The notes below the pieces were generated by a model, which saw only the letters and a list, made by a program, of their open reading frames with translations, did not search any database and was not told the origin of the DNA. From an uncultured bacterium (GTDB lineage Bacteria > Bacillota_I > Bacilli_A > RFN20 > CAG-826): a DNA stretch of 64,000 bases. The stretch lies in the NCBI GenBank assembly GCA_949297805.1, contig CASFTG010000001.1, positions 682,001 through 746,000 on the forward strand, written 5' to 3'. This document shows, one piece after another, positions 1 through 7,893 of the stretch (position 1 is its first letter; every line of letters starts with the position of its first letter). The translations under genes were made by a program, and so were the position numbers.

Positions 1-657
1 CGCCCGCTCGCGAAAAAAGCCATCCCGATGATAACCAAAGGCGATTTTCTGAGAATTAAGCAAATCCAAGGTCTGATCTTGGTACTCTCGGAAGACCCCA
101 ACATAGGAATTAACCCGTTTCTTGATGATCGGTAAGAACAGGAAGACAGTCAAAAACAACAATGGGGAGGCGGATATCATCAGTAAGCCAAAAGCCCAAT
201 TGATGAGGAAGCCGACCGTCAAGGAAGCGAAAACGGCAAAAACCTGGGTTGGGAAATTAAGCAAAGGGTTCAGGACTTTTCGGGAAATCAATTCCATTTC
301 ATCAATTATTTTGGCAAGCCCTCGCCCCACCTCATCGGGATTATCATCGCAAATGGCGAGGTTTTCCTTCCAAAGCTCGTTCCGCCAATAAAGCAAAACC
401 CTCTCCTGAAAGGAACGCGTCCCATACCCATGAAGGAAAATAAGCAGGCATTGGATCAGGATATAGCCAACCCCGGCTCCAAGCAGAAGAAAGAAGCCTG
501 GGATGTTGTCGCCAAACGGGAAATCGACTAACCAGGAAAGGAAAAGAGCAAAGCCAACGTCAAGCAGGCTAACAATGATTCCCAAGACAACCAAATAGGC
601 ATAATTCCCCTTATAAGGTGACAAGCAATGCTTAATCGAGGCGGAGGAGGAAGACAT
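1..657 (-). CDS. ABC exporter, transmembrane domain (3'-truncated by window edge)
   Basis: Reading the minus strand from the ATG at 655-657 gives 219 codons with no stop before the window edge, so only the N-terminal part is visible. Predicted membrane segments lie at about residues 18-42, 54-76, 134-154 and 157-177. The loop between segments 2 and 3 (GTRSFQERVLLYWRNELW, then NPDEVGRGLAKIIDEME) has the layout of a type I ABC exporter intracellular helix. The nucleotide-binding domain would lie outside the window. The upstream Shine-Dalgarno is weak, but a good sigma-A promoter precedes it. Substrate unknown. The gene is absent from a start-to-stop ORF list only because it is cut. Confidence 0.8.
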   Translation of the reverse strand, partial: MSSSSASIKHCLSPYKGNYAYLVVLGIIVSLLDVGFALFLSWLVDFPFGDNIPGFFLLLGAGVGYILIQCLLIFLHGYGTRSFQERVLLYWRNELWKENLAICDDNPDEVGRGLAKIIDEMELISRKVLNPLLNFPTQVFAVFASLTVGFLINWAFGLLMISASPLLFLTVFLFLPIIKKRVNSYVGVFREYQDQTLDLLNSQKIAFGYHRDGFFRERA

Positions 658-677
658 AGAGGAAACCTATGGCCAAA

Positions 678-705
678 ATAATCGGCTTTGACGGCGAATT
701 GTCAA
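678..705 (-). promoter_or_regulatory. Sigma-A-type promoter of the ABC exporter
   Basis: On the minus strand TTGACA (forward 700-705) is followed after 16 bp by GATTAT (forward 678-683). The start codon is 20 nt further downstream. The -35 matches the consensus exactly; the -10 is a weaker match. Confidence 0.55.
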
Positions 706-714
706 GAATCGACG

Positions 715-748
715 CAAAAAAGCCGTCCCAGCTTTAACCAGGACGGCT
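715..748 (-). terminator. Rho-independent terminator of the NfeD/SPFH operon
   Basis: On the minus strand AGCCGTCC pairs with GGACGGCT around a 14-nt centre that is itself partly complementary, followed by TTTTTT. It sits just after the stop of the SPFH gene and before the ABC exporter promoter. Confidence 0.85.
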
Positions 749-753
749 GATGT

Positions 754-1710
754 TTATTTTTCCTTGATGGCTTCGGCGATGGCGGTCGCGGCCCCGGCAA
801 GCGGCTCAAGGTTGCTTGGCAGGAAGATCTTCGTCGCCTGTCCGTCGGCCACCTTCTGCAAGGCTTCATAGCCCCGGATGGTCAAGACCGCTTTGTCGGC
901 TTCGGCGGCTTTCAAGGCCTTGATACCCTCGGCCTCGGCATCCCGGACCATCTTGATGCCGGCCGCTTCGGCTTCTTTGAGGTTTTTCATCCTTTGGGCT
1001 TCGCCCTCGGCTTTCTTGATGGTCGCTTCCTTCTCGGCCTCGGCGTTAAGGATCATCGATTCCTTGTTGCCCTCGGCGATTAAGATGGCGCTTTGCTTTT
1101 GCCCTTCAGCGAGGAGGATCTTTTCCCTTTTCTCCCGCTCAGCCCGCATCTGGCGTTCCATCGCCTCTTGGATATCCCGGGGCGGAAGGATGTTCTTTAC
1201 CTCAACCCGGGTGACCTTAATACCCCAGGGGTCGGTCGCCCCATCGAGGATCTCCCGCATCTTCTCATTGATGATGTCACGGGAAGTGAGGGTCGAGTCG
1301 AGGTCGAGCTCGCCGATGATGTTTCGAAGGGTGGTCGAAGAGAGGAGCTCAATGGCCTGGACCGGGTTCGAGACCCCGTAGGCATAGAGCTTGGAATCGG
1401 AGACGTAATAGAAGACGACGGTGTCGATCTGGATGGTGACGTTATCAGAGGTGATGACGTTTTGGGGCGGGAAGTCCTTGACCTGTTCCCGCATGTCGAT
1501 CCGATGGGCCAGCCGGTCGAAGAAAGGTATCTTCATATGGATCCCGGTACCCCAGGTGCATTTATACGACCCGAGCCGTTCGATGATCCCTTTCTCGGTC
1601 TGACCGATGATCTTGACGTTGCAAAGGATCAACACCAGCAACAAGACGAAGAGGATGAGCCCGACGATCAGGCCGATGGCCCAGCCGGGGAAAGAATCGA
1701 GCATGTTCAT
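754..1710 (-). CDS. SPFH/band-7 (stomatin-like) membrane protein
   Basis: This 318-residue protein has one N-terminal membrane anchor (about residues 9-31) and an SPFH/band-7 domain (about 35-200). A long Ala/Glu/Lys-rich coiled coil follows (about 185-290), then a short tail. Motifs such as DMREQVKDFPPQNVITSDNV and the run of AEGNKES / AEAEKEA repeats are typical of QmcA/stomatin relatives. Such proteins form ring-shaped assemblies in membrane microdomains and usually pair with an NfeD protein; the NfeD gene lies directly upstream and overlaps it by 4 nt, so the two are translationally coupled. Proteins of this family scaffold or protect membrane proteins; the exact role here is unknown. Confidence 0.9.
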   Translation of the reverse strand: MNMLDSFPGWAIGLIVGLILFVLLLVLILCNVKIIGQTEKGIIERLGSYKCTWGTGIHMKIPFFDRLAHRIDMREQVKDFPPQNVITSDNVTIQIDTVVFYYVSDSKLYAYGVSNPVQAIELLSSTTLRNIIGELDLDSTLTSRDIINEKMREILDGATDPWGIKVTRVEVKNILPPRDIQEAMERQMRAEREKREKILLAEGQKQSAILIAEGNKESMILNAEAEKEATIKKAEGEAQRMKNLKEAEAAGIKMVRDAEAEGIKALKAAEADKAVLTIRGYEALQKVADGQATKIFLPSNLEPLAGAATAIAEAIKEK

Positions 1711-2174
1711 TGTTTAAGCCCTCCTTGTTCATTGGCTTTATCGATGATGAGTTTATTGCCGGCGATGGCGACGATCAGGGCCACCTCGCTCGGTTCAAAG
1801 CTAAGGCCTTCCTCCCGGACCTCGGCGGTCCAGGTCAGCCCGTCAATCATTATCTCCCCTTTATGTAGGTAGGAGCAAGGGCTCAAGACGATGCCTTTCT
1901 TCCCAAGTAGCCCCTCGACGTTGCTTCGGGTCTGCTCCTTCTTGCTCATGACCTTCTTGATCAGAGGGCGCAAGGCGAAGAAGGCGATGATCGAGACCCC
2001 GACGAAGACGATGATCTCGCCCCAATAGGGAACTCCCGGTATTAAGGAGACAACCAAGGCGACGGCGCCCCCGATGGCGAACCACAAACTCACCAAGGCG
2101 GCGGTGCTGGCCTCGATGATGAGGGAGAGGACCATCATCACCAGCCAAATAAGCCACATCCATTGTTCGATCAT
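1707..2174 (-). CDS. NfeD-like membrane protein with C-terminal OB domain
   Basis: This 155-residue protein has three predicted membrane segments within about residues 5-70. A soluble domain (about 85-150) contains GLLGKKGIVLSPCSYLHKG and ends in VAIAGNKLIIDK, the pattern of the NfeD OB fold. It is the short NfeD type without a ClpP-like protease domain. Its stop overlaps the start of the SPFH gene by 4 nt, and it starts 1 nt after the upstream small gene, so all three genes form one operon. Families of this kind work as NfeD-stomatin pairs in the membrane. Confidence 0.88.
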   Translation of the reverse strand: MIEQWMWLIWLVMMVLSLIIEASTAALVSLWFAIGGAVALVVSLIPGVPYWGEIIVFVGVSIIAFFALRPLIKKVMSKKEQTRSNVEGLLGKKGIVLSPCSYLHKGEIMIDGLTWTAEVREEGLSFEPSEVALIVAIAGNKLIIDKANEQGGLKQ

Positions 2175-2175
2175 A

Positions 2176-2535
2176 TTATTTAACCTCCGTATGGATCAGT
2201 AAGTATTCGTTGTCCGGCCCCCCATCGACTGGATAACGCTTGGGGGTCGAGAGGTCGAGGCTCAGCCGCTTGGCTAACTCGGAAAGCAAGGAAGTCGAGC
2301 AGAGGCGGGCATAGCTTTTCTTCAGTTTAACCTCGAATAGGGACCGCTCATCGAGGTCCCCTTGGTCGAATCGTTCCTTGCTGATGGGATAGATGACGAG
2401 CTTCCCCTCATCGATCCCGACCCGAACCCGATAAGCCCGTTGTAGCAAAGGCAGACAGGCCGAATTGAAGGTCAGGCAATTCTTGTTCATCGTCGCCTGG
2501 AGGTCCTTCGGATGTAAATCGATCCATTCAATCAT
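2176..2535 (-). CDS. Hypothetical protein, first gene of the NfeD/SPFH operon
   Basis: This 119-residue soluble protein has no signal peptide or membrane segment. Its N-terminal stretch (NKNCLTFNSACLPLLQRAY, then VRVGIDEGKLVIYPISKERF) suggests a small beta-rich domain; a resemblance to AbrB/MraZ-like swapped-hairpin proteins is only an impression. A Leu-rich helix (LLSELAKRLSLDL) follows. I do not recognise the family. It begins with MIEW after a purine-rich stretch (GAGGAAAAAGCG) and ends 1 nt before nfeD. As the first gene of the operon it could be a regulator or an accessory protein of the NfeD/SPFH complex. Confidence 0.7.
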   Translation of the reverse strand: MIEWIDLHPKDLQATMNKNCLTFNSACLPLLQRAYRVRVGIDEGKLVIYPISKERFDQGDLDERSLFEVKLKKSYARLCSTSLLSELAKRLSLDLSTPKRYPVDGGPDNEYLLIHTEVK

Positions 2536-2553
2536 CGCTTTTTCCTCGGCAAT

Positions 2554-2582
2554 ATTATGCAGTTGCTTGCAACGTTTTGCAA
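2554..2582 (-). promoter_or_regulatory. Promoter of the hypothetical-NfeD-SPFH operon, overlapping a palindromic operator
   Basis: On the minus strand TTGCAA (forward 2577-2582) and CATAAT (forward 2554-2559) are 17 bp apart, upstream of the start at 2535. The -35 hexamer is also one arm of the palindrome at 2567-2582, so a bound regulator should block it. Confidence 0.5.
2567..2582. promoter_or_regulatory. LacI-family-like operator, site 1
   Basis: TTGCAACGTTTTGCAA has the form TTGCAA-N4-TTGCAA, with centre at 2574/2575. It resembles CcpA/MalR/GalR-type operators of the LacI family, which are built around a central CG. A second copy with the same spacing lies 90 bp away. No LacI-family regulator is encoded in the window. 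Confidence 0.55.
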
Positions 2583-2655
2583 ATAGTTTTGATTATCCTA
2601 TTGTCATTATCATTTATTAGATAAGTAACTATCGAATGTTTCCTTCGTATATTGT

Positions 2656-2673
2656 TTTGCAAACGTTTGCAAA
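2656..2673. promoter_or_regulatory. LacI-family-like operator, site 2 (perfect 18-bp palindrome)
   Basis: TTTGCAAACGTTTGCAAA is a perfect palindrome with a central CG, as in MalR/CcpA-type operators. It ends 3 bp before the -35 of the rightward promoter. With site 1 it brackets the divergent promoter region, centre to centre 90 bp. Confidence 0.65.
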
Positions 2674-2676
2674 TAC

Positions 2677-2704
2677 TTGCTTTTTCATTGCTTCCTTATA
2701 TACT
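2677..2704 (+). promoter_or_regulatory. Promoter of the first zinc-ribbon membrane protein, probably leaderless
   Basis: TTGCTT (2677-2682) and TATACT (2699-2704) are 16 bp apart. Only 8 nt separate the -10 from the ATG at 2713, and there is no Shine-Dalgarno, so transcription should begin at or next to the start codon. Confidence 0.5.
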
Positions 2705-2712
2705 TTAGCCGT

Positions 2713-3252
2713 ATGAAAAAAGAAAACCAGACCGTTCAGGAAGCGCTGCGGCAGTACCGGAAGTACCGGAAGCGCTCCAATATCCTCTCCATCATCGGCT
2801 TCGCCCTCTTTGTCGCCGGCGTCATCGCCTTCGTCCCCCTTAGTATGGGAATCGGCCCTTTAGGGCTATTGATCGCCCTGCCGGGATTTGCCGTCTTGAT
2901 CATCGGCATCTATTTCGGCTGGAAAGCCCGCGATGCCTTCTTCGACTTAGCCGGCTTTAATTTCGTCACCATGGGAATGGTCAATAACCGGAGTATCCGG
3001 AACATGGACCTTTACGCCAAGATGGTCGAGCAAAAACTCCAGGAAAACGGCCCGATCGACAATGGCCATGTCTATCAAGAACCGGATTTCCAAACCAAGG
3101 ACCGTTACGATTGTCAGGCGGAAAAGGAAGAAAAAGCCGATCCCGTCAATAACGGGACCATCAATTGCCCCCGCTGCGGCTACATCAACGACGTCAAAGC
3201 CAACTTCTGCTCCCAATGCGGAGCCCCTTTGCCGACCAATAAAGACAAATAA
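2713..3252 (+). CDS. Two-TM membrane protein with C-terminal zinc ribbon (paralogue A)
   Basis: This 179-residue protein starts at MKKENQTVQEAL; the longer frame from 2677 runs into the promoter and is rejected. Two hydrophobic segments lie at about residues 24-66, with a short turn between them. A charged linker leads to a C-terminal zinc ribbon, CPRCGYINDVKANFCSQCG, with two CxxC pairs. The next gene encodes a paralogue with the same layout and nearly the same length. Zinc-ribbon tails of this kind are common in uncharacterised Bacillota membrane proteins; the function is unknown. Its promoter is next to a palindromic operator shared with the divergent NfeD/SPFH operon. Confidence 0.8.
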   Translation: MKKENQTVQEALRQYRKYRKRSNILSIIGFALFVAGVIAFVPLSMGIGPLGLLIALPGFAVLIIGIYFGWKARDAFFDLAGFNFVTMGMVNNRSIRNMDLYAKMVEQKLQENGPIDNGHVYQEPDFQTKDRYDCQAEKEEKADPVNNGTINCPRCGYINDVKANFCSQCGAPLPTNKDK

Positions 3253-3291
3253 CCTTTGGGAATTACCGCCCGCTGGCTTTATCCTTTCTAT

Positions 3292-3834
3292 ATGAAGAAA
3301 CCCGCCACTCCCGAAGCAGCCCTAAGGGCCTTAAAACGCCATAAGTTGACCTATACTATCTCAATCATGGCGATGCCTTTCGCCTTCGCCGGCGGCTTCC
3401 TCTGCTTTATCTTCCTCCTCGATTATATCGGCGGTTACTCAGCTTTCTTCTTTCTTCTCCCCGCTCTATGCCTGATTTTGGCTTTCTATTTCCTCTACCG
3501 GGCCAACCTCGATTACCAGACCTTGCGGGAATTCCAACTGGTCAATATCGAGGTCAAGCGCCATCCTTTCCGAACCCCAAGCATCGTCGATAAAGAGGCG
3601 AAAATGTATATCGCCGCGGTCGAAAGGAAATTAAAAGGCGACGTCCCAACTAAAACTCCTGTCTTCAATCCCGACCCAATCAAAGACATCCGAACGAAAG
3701 AAGGGATCGTTAAGCAAGAGCACATCGCCCTTTCGACCATCAATTGCCCCCGCTGCGGCTACATCAATGACGATAAAGCCGATTTCTGCGTCCAATGCGG
3801 AGCCCCGCTTCCCCAAAAGAAAACGCGGGGTTAG
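3292..3834 (+). CDS. Two-TM membrane protein with C-terminal zinc ribbon (paralogue B)
   Basis: This 180-residue protein starts at MKKPATPEAALRAL and is a tandem paralogue of the preceding gene. It has two membrane segments (about residues 22-68) and a C-terminal CPRCGYINDDKADFCVQCG ribbon. The 39-nt gap contains a possible promoter of its own: TTGGGA at 3256-3261, 18 bp, TATCCT at 3280-3285. Six nt separate that box from the ATG and there is no Shine-Dalgarno, so the transcript may be leaderless. The 3' end overlaps the convergent gene by 4 nt. The near-identical ribbons suggest recent duplication or shared constraint. Function unknown. Confidence 0.8.
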   Translation: MKKPATPEAALRALKRHKLTYTISIMAMPFAFAGGFLCFIFLLDYIGGYSAFFFLLPALCLILAFYFLYRANLDYQTLREFQLVNIEVKRHPFRTPSIVDKEAKMYIAAVERKLKGDVPTKTPVFNPDPIKDIRTKEGIVKQEHIALSTINCPRCGYINDDKADFCVQCGAPLPQKKTRG

Positions 3835-4211
3835 CCGCGTTTGGATAAATAGGGATCCATTTCGAACTTGATGATCGATCGGGTCAATTCCTCGGTTTCG
3901 AATTCGCCGCCAGGGAAGATAAAGCCTTCGCCCTCCCCGTCTTCTTTTTCCAAAATCTCATAAAGCCCCATCGAGGCGAAATTATAATCGAAAGGCTCGC
4001 CGCTCACCCCGTCTTTATAAGTGACCTTAGCCCAGACATCGACGTCGGCATAAAGCTTATCGTCGTCATCGCGGTAAATCAGCCCTTTGAGGTGGCAATC
4101 GCGGACCTTGATGATCGGATAAAGGGTCGCGACCTGCGCTTCCGAAAGCTGGATATTCTCCTCGACCGAAAGATCCTTCTCGAAGGTGATCCGGGATTTA
4201 TGAACCTTCAT
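3831..4211 (-). CDS. DUF177/YceD-like protein (putative)
   Basis: This 126-residue acidic soluble protein has the outline of the YceD/YlbN (DUF177) family. An N-terminal segment precedes a beta-rich core (VRDCHLKGLIYRDDDDKLYA, then DVDVWAKVTY). An acidic stretch and a final helix with T..I..FEM follow, like the family's LTPVI.E end. The Cys pair of classical members is missing. YceD proteins act in 23S rRNA maturation and usually sit before rpmF; here there is no rpmF, and the gene follows pheT with a 4-nt overlap. The assignment rests on pattern only and is uncertain. Confidence 0.45.
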   Translation of the reverse strand: MKVHKSRITFEKDLSVEENIQLSEAQVATLYPIIKVRDCHLKGLIYRDDDDKLYADVDVWAKVTYKDGVSGEPFDYNFASMGLYEILEKEDGEGEGFIFPGGEFETEELTRSIIKFEMDPYLSKRG

Positions 4212-6589
4212 TTCCTTACCTCAGCCCCGAGTTTGGACTGCAGATCGGCGATGATTTTCGCCATCGCCGAGTTCACTTCCTCATCGACCAAAGTCTTATC
4301 GGAGGCGAACTTGATGGTGATGGCCATGGACTTCTTCCCTTCCGGAAGATGGGCGCCCATATAGACGTCGAAGGGGGTGACTTCCTTTATGAGGGAGGAA
4401 TTCATCACCGTCTTCTTGACCTCGTCGAAGCTGACTTTCTTATCGATAACGAAGGAAAGGTCGCGGGTAACGAAGGGGAAACGGGACGGGGGAACCGACT
4501 TAACCTGGCTGACTTTAAGGTCGAGCATAGCCGAGAGCTCAAGCTCCATCACCACCGCCGAACTTAGCCCGAGCTTTTTAGATAAAGAAGGATGGACCTC
4601 GCCTAAGAAACCAATCCGTTGCTTGCCTAAATAGACATAGGCCGAGCGACCCGGATGTAAAGAAGAGCAATCGGTCGCCATGAGATAACGATAACGGGAG
4701 GGGATGATGCCGAGCGCCTTGAAGATCTGCTCCAAAGCCCCTTTGGCATCGTAATAATCATAACTCCGCTTAGCCAAATCGTCCCATTCTTCTGCTTCCC
4801 CAGCATAAGCCAACGCCAAATGGGTCGCCTCATAATTCTCGGCATCGACGTCAGCCACCTCGAAGATGGCCCCGTTTTTGGCTTGTCTAGCGGCGTTATA
4901 GGAAAGAACCTCCAGTAGCGAATAGGCTAAAGAGGTCCTAACGAAAGCATGGTCGGCGGTCAACGGATTGGCTAATTCATAAGGTTTATGGTTGCCAAAC
5001 AGGTCGAAGTATTTTAGTTCGTCTTGGCTTACCAAGGTGTAGGTCAAAACCTCATCCAGCCCCCGCTCATTCAATAGACGGCGAATGAGCCGTTCCTTCT
5101 TCTGCTTCTCGGTCAAGCCGGTTAAGGACAAAGAGGAAATGGGGAGCTCGCTTTTGACGTTATCTAGGCCCAGCAAGCGGATGACTTCCTCCGAAACGTC
5201 GGCTTTCCCATCGATGTCTAGACGATAAGAAGGGGAAAGGAGACGGAAATCCTCGCCTTCTTTGCCTAGATAGCTAAACCCATCGCGGGTTAAAACATCG
5301 AGGACCTGCTCTTCGGTGAACTCAGTCCCGAGCCGGCCATTAAGATAACTAAGCGAAACCAAGATTTCCTTCGAAGGCGATTTAACCTCCCCATACGGGG
5401 TGGCCACCTCGATATCGGAGGTCTCGGCCAATTCGACTAAGAGTTTCTTGACTAACTTAAGGGCTTCAAGCTGGGCTAATGGATTGACCCCTTTAACGAA
5501 ACGAAGGGAGGAATCGCTGCTTAAGCCAAGTCGAGCCGAGGTCCGGCGAATCGACGCCCCGGCAAAGGAAGCGGCCTCGACGACGATGTTTTCCGTCTTC
5601 TCGTCCACCCGGCAAACGTCGGCAGTCATAATGCCAGCTAAGCACATCCCCTTCCCTTGGCTGGAGACGAGGAGATCGCCTTTCTTTAAGTCGTATTCCT
5701 TGCCATCCATGGCCCGGAACTTCCCTTCGTAATCATCGATGACGTCGAGTTTCCGTTCAGGAAGTTTATCCTCGTCGTACATATTCAAAGGCTGCCCGGT
5801 GACCAGCATCACGTAGTTGCCGATGTCGACGATGTTGTTGATCGGACGGATGCCACTGGCCATCAAGATGGATTTTAGCCATAAGGGCGACTCCTTCGTC
5901 TTGACCCCTTTGGCCACGATGGCTTGGAAGCTTGGGCAAGAAGGGGTTGAGGAAGTGACGATGAAATCGGTCTTTTTATCGCCGAGTTCTGCCCCTTCTT
6001 CGATTTTTGGACTCAGATTGAAAAGGCAAGCGACTTCCCGGACGACGTTATTCAAGGCATAAAGATCCGGGCGGTTAGGCAAAAGATCCATATCGAGGAT
6101 GGCGTCGTCATAGCCCAGTTTCCCTAACGGATCCTCCTCGCCCACCTCAATATCATCGGGCAACTCTTCGATGCCAGCGCATTGATAGTCGCTTAAATAC
6201 TTCTTATCGACCCCGAGTTCGTATAAAGCGCAGCACATCCCGTTGCTTTCTTCCCCGCGGATGACGCTCGGCTTGATCTCGATTCCCGGCAGTTTAGCCC
6301 CCGGCCGGGCAACGATGACCTTTAAGCCGGTTCGGGCATTGGGGGCGCCGCAGACAATCTGCTGAACGCCATATTTCTTCCCTTCATCGACTTGAAGGAT
6401 ATGAAGATGGTCGGAATCGGGATGGGCCACGCAGGAAAGGATCTTCCCAACGACTAAGCCAGTCGCCGAGGATAGATGCTCTATCCCTTCGACTTCGGCC
6501 CCGGCGAAGGTCAGCTTATCGGCCAGTATCTCGGGGGTGATCCCGGTCAAATCGAGATGGGACTTCAAATAATTGAATGAGACTTTCAT
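4208..6589 (-). CDS. pheT: Phenylalanine--tRNA ligase beta subunit
   Basis: This 793-residue protein charges tRNA-Phe as a PheS2-PheT2 tetramer. It opens with MKVSFNYLKSHLDL. An EMAP-type tRNA-binding domain spans about residues 40-150 (VVGKILSCVAHPDSDHLHI, IVCGAPNARTGLKVIVA). The B3/B4 editing region follows, then a B5 domain and a catalytic-like core. The C-terminal anticodon-binding domain contains PSRFPFVTRDLSFVID. Length is as expected for bacterial PheT. It lies 15 nt after pheS and is co-transcribed from the same T-box leader. Confidence 0.97.
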   Translation of the reverse strand: MKVSFNYLKSHLDLTGITPEILADKLTFAGAEVEGIEHLSSATGLVVGKILSCVAHPDSDHLHILQVDEGKKYGVQQIVCGAPNARTGLKVIVARPGAKLPGIEIKPSVIRGEESNGMCCALYELGVDKKYLSDYQCAGIEELPDDIEVGEEDPLGKLGYDDAILDMDLLPNRPDLYALNNVVREVACLFNLSPKIEEGAELGDKKTDFIVTSSTPSCPSFQAIVAKGVKTKESPLWLKSILMASGIRPINNIVDIGNYVMLVTGQPLNMYDEDKLPERKLDVIDDYEGKFRAMDGKEYDLKKGDLLVSSQGKGMCLAGIMTADVCRVDEKTENIVVEAASFAGASIRRTSARLGLSSDSSLRFVKGVNPLAQLEALKLVKKLLVELAETSDIEVATPYGEVKSPSKEILVSLSYLNGRLGTEFTEEQVLDVLTRDGFSYLGKEGEDFRLLSPSYRLDIDGKADVSEEVIRLLGLDNVKSELPISSLSLTGLTEKQKKERLIRRLLNERGLDEVLTYTLVSQDELKYFDLFGNHKPYELANPLTADHAFVRTSLAYSLLEVLSYNAARQAKNGAIFEVADVDAENYEATHLALAYAGEAEEWDDLAKRSYDYYDAKGALEQIFKALGIIPSRYRYLMATDCSSLHPGRSAYVYLGKQRIGFLGEVHPSLSKKLGLSSAVVMELELSAMLDLKVSQVKSVPPSRFPFVTRDLSFVIDKKVSFDEVKKTVMNSSLIKEVTPFDVYMGAHLPEGKKSMAITIKFASDKTLVDEEVNSAMAKIIADLQSKLGAEVRK

Positions 6590-6604
6590 CGTTAAGCACC
6601 TCGT

Positions 6605-7639
6605 TTATTTGGCATAGAAAGGGGAGAGGAAGCGGAAATCGTCAGCATAGAACCGGCGGATGTCGTCGATCCCATAACGGAGCATGGCGACCCGTTCGAC
6701 CCCAACGCCAAAGGCAAATCCGCTCCAAACGTCAGGATCATAGCCGCACATCTTAAGCACCTTGGGATTGACCATCCCGGCCCCAAGGATCTCAATCCAG
6801 CCCGAGCCTTTGCACATCGAGCAGCCCTTGCCTTGACAAGCAAAGCAAGAGACGTCGACTTCAACGCTTGGCTCGGTGAAGGGGAAATAAGAAGAACGGA
6901 GACGAATCTCCCGCTTCTCGCCGAACATTTTTTTCGCGAATAGCTCGAGCGTCGCCTTTAGATTGCCTAAGGAAATATTCTTATCGACCACTAGCCCCTC
7001 GATCTGGGCGAATTGATGGGAATGGGTCATGTCATCATCGTCCCGGCGATAGGTCTTCCCCGGGCTGATCATCTTAATCGGCGTGAGCCCTTTCCGTTCC
7101 AACATCACATGGGCTTGGGCGGCCGAGGTCTGGGTCCGAAGGAGCTTGCCGCCTTTTAAATAGAAAGTATCCTGCATATCCCGGGCGGGATGATCAGCGG
7201 GGACGTTAAGCAATTCGAAGTTATAGAGGTCGGTCTCGACGTCGCGGCCCGAAACGACTTCATAGCCCATATCAAGGAAAATATCGGTCACTTCGTCGAT
7301 GATGAGCCGGAACGGGTTCTGATGACCGACCCCAGCCCCGCGACCGGGCAAAGAAAGGTCGATCTGCTCGGCTTGGAGTTTAGCCGAAAGGGCTTCTTCC
7401 TCCAGAGCCTGTTTCTTATTCTCGTATTCATTGGTCAATTGGCTTTTGGCCTCGTTGACCGCTTTGCCAAAGGCGGCTTTCTCTTCATTAGGGATGGAGC
7501 GCATCTGCCCCATCAAGCCAGCGATGGCGCCTTTTTTTGCCAAGTAAACGGCATAAAAACGGTCCAATTCGACTTGGGTTTTAACCTCTTTCAGCTGAGC
7601 TAGCCCTTCCGCTAGCGTCTTCTCGATTGCAGTGTCCAT
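6605..7639 (-). CDS. pheS: Phenylalanine--tRNA ligase alpha subunit
   Basis: This 344-residue catalytic subunit has an N-terminal coiled coil (about residues 1-100). The class II core includes PFRLIIDEVTDIFLDMGYEV, HPARDMQDTFYL and YRRDDDDMTHSHQFAQIEG. Motif 3 is near the end (GVGVERVAMLRYGIDDIR). A CFACQGKGCSMC stretch (two CxxC pairs) precedes the last segment; such Cys pairs are not general in PheS and may bind zinc. The start is preceded by AAGGAGCGAAG. The gene follows a T-box leader, so expression should rise when tRNA-Phe is uncharged. Confidence 0.97.
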   Translation of the reverse strand: MDTAIEKTLAEGLAQLKEVKTQVELDRFYAVYLAKKGAIAGLMGQMRSIPNEEKAAFGKAVNEAKSQLTNEYENKKQALEEEALSAKLQAEQIDLSLPGRGAGVGHQNPFRLIIDEVTDIFLDMGYEVVSGRDVETDLYNFELLNVPADHPARDMQDTFYLKGGKLLRTQTSAAQAHVMLERKGLTPIKMISPGKTYRRDDDDMTHSHQFAQIEGLVVDKNISLGNLKATLELFAKKMFGEKREIRLRSSYFPFTEPSVEVDVSCFACQGKGCSMCKGSGWIEILGAGMVNPKVLKMCGYDPDVWSGFAFGVGVERVAMLRYGIDDIRRFYADDFRFLSPFYAK

Positions 7640-7659
7640 CTTCGCTCCTTAAATAAAAA

Positions 7660-7885
7660 TCGGCCCCGAGGGAACGGAATTACCGCGGTGCCATCCCGAT
7701 TCGATCCATATTGATCATGGATCGCTCTCTATCCCGTTAACGCCGGGTACGGGCGGGTCTCCCCACCACCCTCGGAGGCGAATTCGCGGAACTCCCCTCG
7801 GATGGTCTCACTGTCCACCCGTCCCTGTAAGGGAAGTCGCCCCGTTACTGCTCCTCGTCTTTGGGCGAAGCCATTCTATCCTTTG
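7660..7885 (-). ncRNA. T-box leader of pheST
   Basis: On the minus strand the conserved T-box GGGATGGCACCGCGG (forward 7683-7697) lies about 45 nt before pheS. Upstream are GAGCAGTAACGG (the AGTA motif of stem I), GTGAGA, and GAATTC with a TTC triplet (forward 7780-7782) that fits a Phe specifier. Downstream, ATCGG before the T-box can pair with CCGAT just before TTTTT as a terminator-like stem. A -10-like TAGAAT (forward 7873-7878) could start the leader. T-boxes read the charging state of the cognate tRNA. Confidence 0.85.
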
Positions 7886-7893
7886 GGGGCAGA

